NCBI GenBank assembly: GCA_017354895.1
Contig: CP071494.1
Location: forward strand, 3,534,001-3,598,000
From: Podospora comata
Taxonomy: Eukaryota; Ascomycota; Sordariomycetes; Sordariales; Podosporaceae
DNA length: 64,000 nt
Direction: 5' to 3'
The notes under the pieces were generated by a model, which saw only the letters and a list, made by a program, of their open reading frames with translations, was not told the DNA's origin and ran no database searches. Of this stretch, positions 45,678 through 57,699 are shown in pieces. Position 1 is the stretch's first letter; the number at the start of each line of letters is the position of its first letter. A program made the translations under genes and the position numbers.

Positions 45678-48600
45678 ATGGAGGACGCCTTCAACCACCT
45701 CGGAAACCACCTTGTTTCCGACTCTGCCGCCACCATTAATGCCACCGCCGACGACTTCGACGATGAAACCGAGAGCTTCCTGGGCGATCTTAAGGAACAC
45801 GGCTCCCCGACAAACCCCCTCCGTCGCCATGATGACAATGACAACCAGGGCCCTGAAGACTTCCGCGATGATGACAGCAACTTCAGTGGCCCAAGAAACG
45901 ATGTAAACTCGAGAGGTCCAGAAGAGGAAAAGGAGCTACCCGCTCACGCTTGCGCGTAAGTCATGGGTTTTGGGGAGCATGGTGGAGGGTATCATAACTG
46001 ACTGGTTTACGTAGGTATTGCGGCATTCACTCCCCGTCCTGTGTGGTCAAGTGCATTGCAAAGGAATGCAACAAGTGGTTCTGCAGTGCTCGTGGTAATT
46101 CAAGTTCCTCACATATTGTCAACCACCTTGTACGAGCCCGCCACAAGGAGGTTCAGCTTCATCCCGAGTCAGCCCTTGGCGATACCACCCTCGAATGCTA
46201 CAACTGCGGCAACAAGAATGTCTTTATGCTGGGCTTCATCCCCGCCAAATCCGATACCGTTGTCGTTCTTTTGTGTCGCCAACCTTGCGCTGCTGGCAGT
46301 TCGGCCAAGGACATGAGCTGGGATGTTTCGCGATGGCAACCCCTCATCGAGGATCGGTCCTTTCTCAACTGGATTGTCTCCCCACCGACCGACGCCGAAC
46401 AGCTTCGAGCTCGCCATTTGACCCCGCCCATGATTGCGAAACTTGAGGAGATGTGGAAAGAGGCTCCGAGTGCCACTGTCGCCGATCTGGAGAAAGGAAC
46501 CGGCGTAGACGACGATCCGCATCCCGTGCTCCTCAAGTACGATGATCCGTACCACTATCAGAATGTCTTTGGGCCCCTTGTGAAGATGGAGTCGGACTAT
46601 GACAAGAAGCTCAAGGAAGCGCAGTCTGAGGACCACCTCGTGGTTCGCTGGGATATGGGTCTGAATAACAAGCACCTGGCCAGCTTTATCCTGCCCAAGA
46701 TTGAATCCGGCGATGTCAAATTGGCCGTGGGCGATGAGATGCGCATCAAGTACAAGGGCGAACTTCGTGCCCCATGGGAGGGTGTTGGATATGTTATCAA
46801 GATCCCCAACAACCAGTCGGACGAAGTTACCCTTGAGTTAAGAAAGGCGGCGAACGACAAATCGGTCCCCACCGAATGCACGCACAACTTCTCGGCCGAC
46901 TATGTGTGGAAGGCCACGTCCTACGACCGTATGCAATTCGCTATGAAGACCTTCGCTGTGGATGAGCTCAGTGTTTCTGGGTACATTTTCCATAAGTTGC
47001 TGGGCCACGAGGTAGCCGTTGCTCCCATGAAGACGCAGATGCCGAAGAGGTTCCACGTTCCAGGGTTGCCTGAGCTGAATCACAGTCAGATCACTGCCAT
47101 CAAGACTGTTCTGTCCACCCCTCTCAGTTTGATCCAGGGGCCGCCAGGTACCGGAAAGACGGTCACCTCAGCCACCATCATCTACCATCTTGCCAGAATG
47201 AACAATAGTCAGGTTCTCGTCTGCGCCCCCTCCAACGTTGCTGTCGACCAGCTTTGCGAACGTATTCACCGCACGGGTCTCAAGGTCGTTCGCTTGACAG
47301 CCAAGTCTCGTGAGGATGTCGAATCGTCCGTCAGCTTCTTGGCCCTCCACGAGCAGGTCCGCCTTTACAAGCAGAGCAGCGAGCTCACAAATCTCAATAA
47401 GCTCAAGGCCGCCGCAGGTGAACTGTCTTCTCAGGACGAGAAGAGGTTCAAGCAACTGACTCGCCAGGCCGAGAGGGAGATTCTCAACAGCGCTGATGTC
47501 GTGTGCTGCACTTGCGTCGGTGCCGGCGACCCGAGACTGTCCAAAATGAAGTTCCGAAACGTGCTGATCGACGAGTCTACTCAGTCAGCTGAGCCCGAGT
47601 GCATGATTCCTCTTGTCCTCGGATGCAAGCAGGTTGTTCTTGTTGGTGATCACAAGCAGCTCGGCCCCGTCATCATGAACAAGAAGGCGGCCAAGGCTGG
47701 TCTTAACCAGTCTCTGTTCGAGAGGTTGGTCAAGCTCAACCTGGTTCCCATTCGGCTCAACGTTCAGTATCGTATGCACCCTTGCCTTTCAGAATTTCCT
47801 TCCAACATGTTTTACGAAGGGTCGCTCCAGAACGGTGTCACCATAACTGAGCGGCTTCGCAAGGATGTCGACTTCCCCTGGCCTGTTGCTGAAACTCCGA
47901 TGATGTTCTGGTCCAACTTGGGCAATGAAGAAATTTCGGCATCCGGAACATCTTACCTGAACCGCACCGAAGCTTCCAACGTGGAGAAGATTGTTACTCG
48001 CTTCTTCAAGGCTGGTGTGAAGCCGTCTGATATCGGTGTCATTACTCCGTACGAAGGCCAGCGCAGCTACATTGTCAGCACCATGCAGAATACGGGCACT
48101 TTCAAAAAGGAGAGCTACAAGGAGGTCGAGGTTGCTTCGGTCGACGCTTTCCAGGGCCGTGAGAAGGACTTTATCGTTCTTTCTTGCGTCCGTTCCAACG
48201 ACAACCAGGGCATTGGTTTCTTGTCCGACCCTCGTCGTCTCAACGTCGCGCTCACTCGAGCCAAGTATGGTCTTGTCATCATCGGCAACCCCAAGGTTCT
48301 GTCCAAGCATGAGTTATGGCATCATCTTCTTGTTCACTTCAAGGATCGCAAGTGCTTGGTGGAAGGCCCTCTTACCAACCTTCAGACTTCCCTCATCCAG
48401 TTCAGCCGGCCCAAGATGAGCTTCCGTCCCCGCCACAACGCACAGGCCCAGCATGTGTCTGGTGGTTATACCGACGGCAGAGGTTATGGAGGCGGTGTCA
48501 ACGGCTCCCACCGCGATTTCGACACTGGCTCGGTGCTTTCGTATGCTAACGGTATTCCGGATGATGTCTCGTCCATTCATAGCTCTGCCTTGGGTGGCGC

Positions 48601-49009
48601 GGGCCTTACATCGGCTTACCCTCAGATGTTCTCCAACTTCCATCCAGAGCAGTGGCCCGGCTTGCCCGGGGCCAACCCGGCTAGCCGTCCCGGGGCCAAG
48701 GGTCGTGCTCGCATTGCTGAGAGTGTTGCTGGCGAGAGCGTTGCCAACAGCGAGTTTACGGATGCGAGTGCGAGTGTTATTGGTGGCAAGGGCGTCGGTC
48801 AGGGTGGTGCGAGCCTGGGAGCTGGTCTTAGCGAGGCTATCAGCTCGGCTCGTCCTACCTCGTACAGCCGTAGTGACCGTCTCAAGCAGTACGTGGAGAG
48901 CGGCGGGCGCAGTCTTGGCTTGGGCAGCGGATATGGCCGTCGCTTCGATGATGACGAGAAGAGCGTCAGCACAGCGTTTGCTAGTCAAATTGGGACAGGG
49001 TTCGACTGA
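45678..49009 (+). CDS. upf1: UPF1/NAM7 RNA helicase of nonsense-mediated decay
   Basis: Exons 45678-45955 and 46015-49009; product 1090 aa. An acidic N-terminus is followed by the Cys/His zinc domain that binds Upf2 ([15 protein letters not shown] ... ECNKWFC ... [10 protein letters not shown]), starting at the exon junction. The SF1 helicase core has Walker A GPPGTGKT (Lys474), motif II DEST, YRMHP, the [15 protein letters not shown] block and [11 protein letters not shown]. The C-terminal 170 residues are Gly/Ser-rich and disordered with few SQ/TQ sites. Upf1 scans mRNPs and triggers decay of transcripts with early stop codons. Codon use is even and C-ending, as for a well-expressed gene. 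Confidence 0.97.
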
Positions 49010-50113
49010 GTGTTTTGAGCAGCGTGGTTGTGCTGGTATTGTTTTTGAAGCAAAACCAAACAGCTGAAGCAGTTATCGCACCAAGCAGCATATGGAGGAC
49101 CATCTCGTCTGGCTCCGCCCAGCATACCTCGGTCGAGCACGCAACTTCGGATCCGCCCGGTCGTTCCTGATCGGTCATGAAAACGAATCACAGTTTCCAG
49201 GAGCGCTGATCCTACCTACTCTGGTAGAGACTGGGTACATATATCCTTCTGCGCCTCGCAGCGACCCGCCGCTGCCAAAGCGTTGCTCTGACGACCTATG
49301 GTGCGTGTCGATTCTTGACAGGCAGATGTGGCTCGACCGGCCTCGGAGGCCTCGAGTTTTGAGATGCAGGAGGTAGTTGAGAATTGTTAGGGTCTTTTGT
49401 TCCAGCATTACGTCGCTCAGGGGAGGGAGCTAGTGTAGCGAGCCGAGGTGGTCACACATGTGGCATGGACAAGTCGGTCCAGCCTTCTGTACCACCCAGG
49501 GGCATCCTGTTTTGGAACTAGCTATGGACGAGAAGGACAGCGGTGGTAGTCTGATAAATTTTGGGGAGGAAGGCTGAAGGTAGCCGCTCATTTTCACGCC
49601 TGTTGGGCATTCACTTCGTACAGGCTGGATATCTGACTTGATCAGATTCTAGTGCTGAAACACTAACCACTAGTCACTCGTTCACTCCTATTTGAGATTG
49701 GTGATTTCTAAGCAAACGAGCGGATAGATAGATAGAGGATCAGAATAGCACTATCATTTATTCCGCTACCATATGTGCCCATTATCATTGTGAAGTCTTT
49801 GAGCCGCCAGACGCGACACGCTTCTTTCTTTGTGAGCCTCGACGATCAAGTAGCACGAGCTCACGTGAAGATAGCCGATAAACGCCATGGGTTCTAAGGG
49901 AAAGTTCCACTGTGACCTCATCCCGCCCCACCCTTTGCCTGCCACGCACCACCACTGGGCAACCCCACCCCGCCTTTTTGGAGCCAAGCTGATGATCATG
50001 CTGGTTGGGGGTTCAGCGATGCACGTTCTAGATTACCTAGCACACACCTTAAACTTTTTGGCGCCACGGTACCTGAATACTCGAGCCTTTCAAAAGCCCA
50101 ACATATAACCATC
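49010..50113. other. upf1 3' flank / promoter of next gene
   Basis: 1.1 kb without a recognisable gene. Confidence 0.4.
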
Positions 50114-51403
50114 ATGGCGTCGCCCCCGAAAGATCTAGCGCCGGACGTGCCAACAACCATAGTCACCCCCGACACCCCGGTTACAGAAAGTGGAGCGGGC
50201 GCCGCTGCCGCCAAGCCGGAGACTAACACGACGTTGGGCGGTGATGGTGCTGGGACGACGACGAGGAGGGCAGCTACCTTTAGTGTCTCACCATCACAGT
50301 CGCAGCAGCAGTCTGGAACAAACGGTGGCAGTGGTAAAGGTGGTGGTTCTGTCAAGTCGGCGGCGGCCAACAGGAACTCAACAGCCGACATTGACACGAC
50401 CAACCCCCTCGACTTTTCCGAAGACGTCTCGGCGGACAACTCCCTTCCTACGCTGGCGACGCTGAAGAAGATTGACAACTACATTGTGCTGGACCGCAAT
50501 GGAAAGTCGCACACGTTTCGGTCGCTGTACACGGGGCGGCATGTGGCGAGGAGGGTGTTGCTTGTGTTTGTTAGGCATTTTTACTGTGGTGTATGTGTAC
50601 TCTCCGTTTACCCCTCCCGTGGTATGATTGATGACTGATTGTGATGGTGGGGATAGAACTGTCAAGATTACCTCCGGACCTTGTCGTCTGCGTTTTCGCC
50701 GTCGGATTTGCTGGGTTTGCCCATCCCGACGTTTATCGTTGTGATTGGGTGTGGCGATCCGGGCTTGATCGATATGTACACCTCTGAGACTGGGTGTCCT
50801 TTTCCTGTTTACACGGATCCCACGCGGAAATTGTATGCGGAGCTGGGCATGATTCGGACGTTGGCTTTGGGGGAGAGGCCGGCGTATACTAAGACTCATC
50901 TGGTCAGGTCGAGTTTGGCGAGTGTGGTTCAGGGTCTGAAGCAGATACCCAAGGGGCTGGCGCACAAGGGGGGCGATTCGAGGCAGATAGGGGGCGAGTT
51001 CTTGTTTGAGCCGGTTGGTGGGGAGGATGTGGCTAGTCCGATCAAGGAGTTGGGGGAGTGGGGGAGGGGAGAGAGGGCTGGGAATGGGGATGGGGAGAGT
51101 GTGAAGATGGGGGTTAGGCATAGGGCGAGTGAGACGCCGAGTATTGATGGGAAGAACATGGAGTTGGGAGGGGATGGGAGTGAGGGGGTGGATAAGATTG
51201 TTAGTTGGTGTCATAGGATGAGGAATACGAGGGATCATGCCGAGGTGCCGGAGTTGATGGAGGTGTTTGGGATGGCGGTGGGGGAGATGGAGAAGATACC
51301 CGGGGATGTGAAGGGGTTGGAGAGGGAGAGGTGGGAGAGGGCGATTAGGGAGAGGAAGGGAGTAGGTTTGGGGGGGAAGGGGAGGGGGAGTTTAGAGAGA
51401 TGA
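50114..51403 (+). CDS. Peroxiredoxin-like AhpC/TSA (PRXL2/AAED1-type) protein
   Basis: Exons 50114-50590 and 50657-51403; product 407 aa. A Ser/Thr/Gly-rich disordered N-terminus (about 115 residues) is followed by a thioredoxin-like fold: DNYIVLDRNGKSHTFRSLY, then FVRHFYCGNCQDYLRTL with Cys158 and Cys161 as a CxxC pair made at the exon junction. IPTFIVVIGCGDP and GCPFPVYTDPTRKLYAELGM follow. This matches the AAED1/PRXL2 branch of peroxiredoxin-like proteins, of unclear substrate. The C-terminal 150 residues are Gly/Glu/Arg-rich and very purine-rich at the DNA level. An in-frame exon 1 extension into the intron is short, so the splice assignment is firm. Confidence 0.85.
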
Positions 51404-52093
51404 CTTGAGGGTGTGATTGGAAAGCTGATTGGATTGGGTTTATTAAAAAGTGTCAAAGCATGCATTTTAGCAAGCAGGAGTTTTCATAAATGAGAATTAA
51501 AATGATATTATGCTCTGGGTCGTGGTCCGCAAGGATAGATTTGTGAAGTCAGGTTGTGTACACGACATACGGGAGTTTCCGAGTGCATCGATGTTTCACG
51601 CCCTTCAAATGTTTGTCTCTCCTGAGATAATAGAGCAAACAACAGTCAGGAAGGATAACCCCTGGAGGAACTGTGATACCATCGGATGTGAATAGTGCGC
51701 TTCATCAAATGATAGCCCCATATTATCCGATGTCGTCAAGCGCACTGCGTATTGGTAGTCTCTCGCCGAGTGGCTACCATACGCTAGGTATGTTCTCATC
51801 GTGCCCTTTCCACCAAGTAATCCGGTGCAACATTTCTGGTGAGAGTCTGGGGAAGGTATTCTGTGGTTTCTCTGGCGTGGTAGTTCAACCTCCAAGTAAC
51901 GAAGCACAAGGCCATTTCCCATCTAGCCCACCGTGTAATCTCTTGGTTGTCTTGTTTACAATAATTCCACATTGTGCCCCCCCTTACGTACCCTTTCCCC
52001 CCGCCTACCTAATCATCATCTCTGTAATTTTTTTTTTTTGCCTCTTTCATCCTTACCGCCCATCTATCTCCCTTCGATGTCTCCTCGATCAGG
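51404..52093. other. Spacer
   Basis: 690 bases. It contains a T run at about 52028-52039 shortly before the next start. A short string near 51757 resembles a tRNA D-arm but has no T-arm. Confidence 0.4.
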
Positions 52094-54565
52094 ATGGCTT
52101 CCCAGGTACCCTGCCCCATCCCAGGAAACCCGTCCATGTACGGCCTCGGCCTCCGCACGTCCTTTTACCTCCTCCACCTCTCGACCTTGTTCCTCGAGCT
52201 CCTGGAGCAAGAATATATCGTCCTTCTCCTGTCCGCCGAGCTCGTCCTCAACTTTGCGCTTTTGCTTGCATTGATATTGCAGGTTGCTGCTGGGGGGTTG
52301 CATATTGTTGAGGTGTATATTCTTCTTCTTCTGCTCTCCGTCACTGTCTACCTCTTCGTCCCGAGACATGCGGCGGATTTGGCAATGGTGTTTTGTCCTC
52401 ATTTGGGGTTGCGGGTGAAAAGTAGGGGGAGGGGGGTAGATGTGCTGGGTTGTTTGAGGGGGGTTTATGGATTGGTTGTGGTTGGTGTGCAGGTTTGGTT
52501 TTGGGGTAGGGGGGTGGATTCGGTTAGGTATGATGACGGTGGTGGTGGTGGTGGTGGTGATGGGAAAGGGTGTTTGGAGTATGGGTTTTTGTTTGGGGCG
52601 ATGGATCTTAAGAGCGGGAGTATGAAGGGGTTGAATATTTTGTTGGTGTTGGGGATGCTGACTGGGGGGTTGGTGGTGGTGGGTTGTGTGAAGAGTGGGT
52701 GGTGGGGGGTTAGGAAGGGAGGGAGGAAGAAGAAAATGTGAGTCGCCCCTATTTTTCATCTCTGCCCCTAATCGTTGCCGGGTGGGTTTATTTTTTTTTT
52801 CGGTCGTGGTAGAAAGTGACATTTTCCACTTTCCTTTTTCGGAGGTGGTGTGGTAGGCCGCAGCTTGATGATAGCTAACCGTCGGGGACAAACTCACCGA
52901 GATTAGCCGCTCAAGGTGGGAAGCACAAAAGTGGTTGGAGTCCTTGGGGGGCCTTGCGGTCGCCGTAACCGTGATCGTTGCGATTGAGCTGACGATTGGA
53001 TGGAACCGCATCGGGGCTGAGAACAGTGTAAATCAGGCAACCACCGCCGCCCAACTCCTCCCGCTCTTGCTGGTTATCGCACTCATTTCGACATTTTTGT
53101 ACGGGGTCTTCAGCAACGACAAGTCAGACGACGGTAGTCTGGTTGTTACGCTTGAAGCAGGGTCATCATCGTCGCCATCGGGCTCAGGTACTGGGTCAAG
53201 CCCATCCGGCTCTGGTGGTTCCGGTCCTACACCAGTTGTCGTTGCTGAAAGGTAAAACTCTATTGAGTCTTATCAACTTGAATCTTTTACTTACATGGAT
53301 TCAGATCACGATCTCAAACACGCCGATCTAGATCTCGTCAAAGTTCCCGCAGACCACCAGCCCCATCACCACCAATGCCACCATCAAGAAACAGCCCGAG
53401 ATTCCCTGGGCCACCACCCGGTCCACCTCCAGCTTCTCATCACAGCGGCTATAGTCACAGCGGCTATAGTCACAGCGGCTCACCTACTCCTCCATCGCCT
53501 CTGAGCCCAAGGATAATCAACGTCTCCCCCTCCGGGCCAGTAGCCAGACCATCAGTCAACTATTATCGCCAAGTGGTTCCCCATCCCTACTTCCCATATG
53601 AAGGACCCGAGTACTACGACCCGAACGGATCACCTCCCCGCATGTCAGGAGGTATCGGGGCAAGGTGGCCACGTTTCGCAAAACCAATGGGTCCCCGCCC
53701 GCCTCCCTCTCCTACCAAGTCAATAGACCCAGCCAACGACAAACTCTGGGACGAAGTTCTCAGCGGCGCACCAGGCACGCAAGGGGAACCACTGATAACT
53801 CAAAAAGACATCGACGACTTGTTCAACCCGCCACCGTCAGCAATGCTGATTACCGATGCGGATGTGGCGGCTGTGATGGAGCCTTTGGTGACAGACGCAG
53901 ATGTGGAGGAAGTGATAAGGGAGATGCTGACGGAGCAGGACATAGCAGACGCTCTGAAAGATAAGGTTACTGACGCTGATGTCGACAGGGTTATGAAGTC
54001 TAGTTTTACTGATGCCGATGCAGAAGCCGTGATGGGGGATTTGATACCGGATGAGTTGGTTGAAGAGGTGATGATGAGTGGGGCGATACCGGATGAGATG
54101 GTGGAGGAGGTGATGAGATCTCCCAGACAGGCAAAGGTCGAGGATGAGAGTGATCACCTAAGTCAGCAGGCCCATGACTCCGAGGATTCAGATGAGGAGG
54201 AAGAGTCAAGTTCGGATAGCAGTTCGGATTCAGGTTCAAGTTCAAGTTCGAGTGGAGAGAGGCATGATGAAGATGAGGATGAAGAAAAGGGTCCGGCCGA
54301 GTCGATTCCGGAGACGGAGACTGAACCCCGTACACCTAGGTCGGTACGTTGGGCGATGCCTCTGGACGAGGAAATTGATTCGAGGTATGCTTCTGATGGT
54401 GGGTTCTATCACTCACCTGAGCTTAGAAGCAGGGACGATGACGTGGAAGAGATTGTGAGAGATCGATACGGTGATGATGATGCTCGAATAGTTGCTGTAG
54501 TTCGCTATTTTCCTACTCCTGGGTATTCATCAGGCTATGGGTCGTCATGGGGTCAGAAATACTAA
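52094..54565 (+). CDS. Multi-pass membrane protein with acidic repeat tail, function unknown
   Basis: Exons 52094-52737, 52907-53251 and 53305-54565; product 749 aa. All junctions are in phase, with GTGAGT and GTAAAA donors and a CTAAC branch in intron 1. About seven hydrophobic segments lie in the first 275 residues. Then come a Ser/Gly linker, an Arg/Ser-rich stretch across the exon 2/3 junction (RSRSQTRRSRSRQSS) and a Pro/Ser/His region with SGYSH tandem repeats. Residues about 494-603 consist of roughly seven copies of a 13-14-residue acidic unit (consensus [LVI]TDADVEEVM). A long Ser/Asp/Glu block and a Tyr/Gly C-terminus follow. I recognise no family. The layout suggests a membrane anchor presenting a disordered cytoplasmic scaffold. 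Confidence 0.75.
53441..53480 (+). repeat. 15-base coding tandem repeat (SGYSH)
   Basis: CACAGCGGCTATAGT repeated about 2.7 times within exon 3 of the membrane-protein gene, encoding His-Ser-Gly-Tyr-Ser units. Confidence 0.9.
53795..54125 (+). repeat. Protein-level acidic repeats
   Basis: Seven imperfect units of 13-14 residues, with starts such as LITDADVAAVM, LVTDADVEEVI, LTEQDIADAL, VTDADVDRVM, FTDADAEAVM, IPDELVEEVM and IPDEMVEEVM. The DNA is more diverged than the protein pattern. Confidence 0.85.
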
Positions 54566-54892
54566 AACAAAATGCACCATCACGAAAGCAACTTTTTGCT
54601 GTGGCGGATGATGGTGTTCAGGAAGTTCATAAGACAAGTCATAAGAAAGGCCAAGCGAACTTGGTGGTTGGCATGCTGGGATGAAGAAGGATGGTCACGA
54701 AGTAATGACAAAAATAGCAAGCCATGGTACTCATTCCTCTGAAAAAACACACCAAGTGTCAGTTATTCCAGTGTGACTTTTCCCTTGACAACTGGTTGCA
54801 CACTCAAGACTCTAGATTTCGTTGCTGTATTTCCCTTCTGTGCTCGTCGCATGAGGATCTTGCTTCCTGGCCCACTTGCTCTTGATTTCAGG

Positions 54893-54930
<38 letters not shown>

Positions 54931-55764
54931 AAAAAAAGGCTGGAAGTTTAGGGATCTGCCCAAAATGCCTTCGTTTCTATGCAGGCCAACAATCCACTGT
55001 TCTGCATCGGATCTCACCTGGTGTTCGTTCTTTCATTGCTTTGAAGAGGAAAGCTCACCAATTTTCACCTCGTTCTTCGCCTCTTCTTCCATGCTTGCTG
55101 ATGATCATGAAGAGACTACAACCTCGGACACGGTACACAAGACAAAGTGCGACTATGTAGGTTAGAATATGCTTAGGGTTATGGGTCTAGGCATGTTTTT
55201 TAAAGTCAGGATGACAGGGTTGTATATGTAGTGGAATGGTTAGTTGATCTGAGCTGCTTAACTGACCCTCGGGTTAAGATTCCGCCGCAAAACGTGAATG
55301 AGAAATCTCAGCGGTATATATCAGTTTTCGCCCCATTATTTCGTCTGATATCATATCTTTGTTCCCGAAAACTCTGCCAACAACGTCAAATCTTGCCTAT
55401 TTGAGTGAACTTCTTCGAATGTCGAGTGAATCTTGGCGGAATTTGATTTCTACAAGAGGACCCACAGCCCCATCTTCCTCTCTGGGCCAAGCTGCTAGTG
55501 GCAGGCAGCATCTCTCTTCCCGGCAACAGCTAGAACATTTGAACTTTCTACACTTCCCTTCACCAACCATCCCACGCCTGGGTTCGTAAACACCACGGCC
55601 ACTGCAGACTACCGCGCCATCATCGAACCCCCACCTTTTCATCGCAGAGCTTCCGCTTCTCTTACGACTCAAGGTCTCGTGATCAGCGCCTCGCATACAG
55701 CCAGCCCCAGCTACCCCCAACTTTTCTGATCGATCACCCACCATATCCACCTAATATCGTCACC
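54566..55764. other. Spacer with long poly-T and ubc9 promoter
   Basis: 1.2 kb between the membrane-protein gene and ubc9. Apart from a 36-base T run it shows nothing recognised. Confidence 0.45.
54894..54929 (+). repeat. Poly-T run
   Basis: 36 uninterrupted T residues followed by G and seven A. Confidence 0.9.
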
Positions 55765-56495
55765 ATGGGTTCAACACTCTGCCAAAACCGTCTGATTGAG
55801 GAGAGGTAAGTCGCCTCTTTCGTCGCTTGCAGATGCGCGCGCCGACCTTCGGACATTTTCCTCCTGTTCGTGACAGCCTCGCTGACCGGCGCCATGCCCT
55901 CTACAGAAAGCAGTGGCGGAAAGACCACCCGTTCGGCTTCTGGGCCAAACCCCAGAAGAACCCCCAAGGTGTGCTGGACATGAAGGTCTGGGAGTGTGCT
56001 ATTCCTGGCAAGAAAGACACAATCTGGGAGGGCGGCCAGTTCAAGCTGCACATCACTTTTCCAGATGGTATGTAGCTACCCTCGGTGTAACACATGATGT
56101 TGCAGATGGACTTTGATAGCTGACCTGTCTCTTTTCCCTTCCTGCAGAATATCCCACGAAGCCCCCCAAGTGTAAGTTTTTTTCGCCGAATTACCCCAAC
56201 ATGGGCAGGTCACACGACTAATCAACGTCCTCTCCTTGTAGGCAAATTCGTCCCTCCTCTGTTCCACCCCAATGTCTACCCTTCGGGCACCGTCTGCCTT
56301 TCGATCCTCAACGAGGAAGAGGCTTGGAAACCGGCCATCACTCTCAAGCAGATTCTCCTTGGTGTCCAAGACCTCCTGAACGACCCAAACCCCGAGTCAC
56401 CAGCTCAGGCCGAGGCTTACAACCTATTCAAGAAGGACAGAGCCGAGTACGAAAGACGTATCAAACGGATTGTTCGAGAGAATGCTGCTCCATAG
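55765..56495 (+). CDS. ubc9: SUMO-conjugating enzyme UBC9
   Basis: Four exons: 55765-55805, 55907-56067, 56148-56171 and 56242-56495; product 159 aa, as expected (yeast 157, human 158). Start [32 protein letters not shown] motif in [16 protein letters not shown] with catalytic Cys94; end ..[13 protein letters not shown]. The third exon is only 24 nt (EYPTKPPK). The enzyme takes SUMO from Aos1/Uba2 and transfers it to lysines of nuclear targets. Splice signals are GTAAGT, GTATGT and GTAAGT donors with TACAG, GCAG and TAG acceptors. Confidence 0.97.
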
Positions 56496-57699
56496 ACGAG
56501 CTCGCTTCTGGGGGCATACTGGAAAAGGACGACAGTAGAATAACGTATTAGTAGGATCTACGATTGTGGTCATTTATTTCTGGAGTTACTTGGGAACATC
56601 ATGGACGGCTGGGAAGGCAGGCAGGGGCGTAGCATTGGTTGGGAACGAGCTTCTAGACGGACGACTCTCGACAGGGAAGGGTTCTTCTTTTCACTCAACG
56701 AACTGGTATTTGACTTTCTGGAGTGGGGGTTTAATGGAATCGGCTTTTTTTTCAACAATACGAACCACTGAATCAACCATCCCGTCTTTGGCACCCGTGA
56801 CTTGCGCCTCCATGCAGTGTTTCCGATACAGAATTCGTGACGCTGGTGTCGTGTGTGGCCCCTGGCTCTGAGCTGTCAGAGCTACGAGCAATACCCCCGC
56901 GTAACATTGGGGAAGCAACGCGGGCTCCCATCTACGATTGGCGATACCCCACACTCGGGATGAAGAAGAGTCTGGCATTCTGTCGCTCACAGCTGATGGA
57001 TGATGTCCTCTCACATATGCAGAGTCTCACGTGGACGGTTTACCAGGCACTTTGCAGGCTCCCACACCTTTATATCGCGATTATCGCAAACTTCTTATCA
57101 GGGCGGTTTATCTAATTGTGGAGGGCCGGAACGGGTTCTGGCACACGGCTGGGACGGTCTCGCCTCCGAGTCCCCAGGTTCCGGACCGCGCTAACAAATT
57201 ATACCAGGGGGTGGATTTGAGGAGTGGCGATATCGGCGTCCACTTGGCTCCTCACGATTAACAATGGAGGACTAGGAAGCCCTGGGTACCAAGAGGTCTG
57301 GGGTCTTAGAAGGTACTTAAAATTTTGCAGGGGCAATGTAGTCGACTCATACTCCAAAGCCAAATTTGGAATTCCCAGACAAATTTCTGTGACTCTTACC
57401 CATCTCTTCCTTTCCACACCCACCTTTGTGCTGTGGCCTTCCTTCAAAAACCATCCCACGCTCTTCTGCAGCTCTCACCTGTAGACCAACCATCAGCTGC
57501 TCACCTGCGCCTTGCCGGATCGAACGCCCTCTCTCCCATCGCAACAGACACCAGCTTGCGCGCGCCGCGACGGCCAGAGTAAGTATAAAGACCGTTGTCA
57601 CTGACTGGCTTGTAGTCCGCTCTCAACGTCCGCTCCAAAATCCCAAGAACTAGTTGCCTCTTAGCCTCCCGTCCAAAAACAAGAGAATAGACAGTCAAC
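56496..57699. other. Spacer and asparagine synthetase promoter
   Basis: 1.2 kb. A 107-codon minus-strand frame at 56691-57014 is open but matches no family I know. C/T-rich DNA near 57400-57560 fits the leader of the next gene. Confidence 0.4.

Noticed and set aside
50378-51238. 286-codon minus-strand open frame
   Set aside because: Antisense shadow of the peroxiredoxin-like gene, Pro/Arg/His-rich.
51750-51830. String like a tRNA-Ser/Leu D-arm (GCCGAGTGGCT)
   Set aside because: No T-arm (GGTTCGA) or acceptor complement follows within 100 bases.
56691-57014. 107-codon minus-strand open frame between ubc9 and asparagine synthetase
   Set aside because: No recognisable domain, no supporting splice structure and no leader; kept only as a note in the spacer entry.
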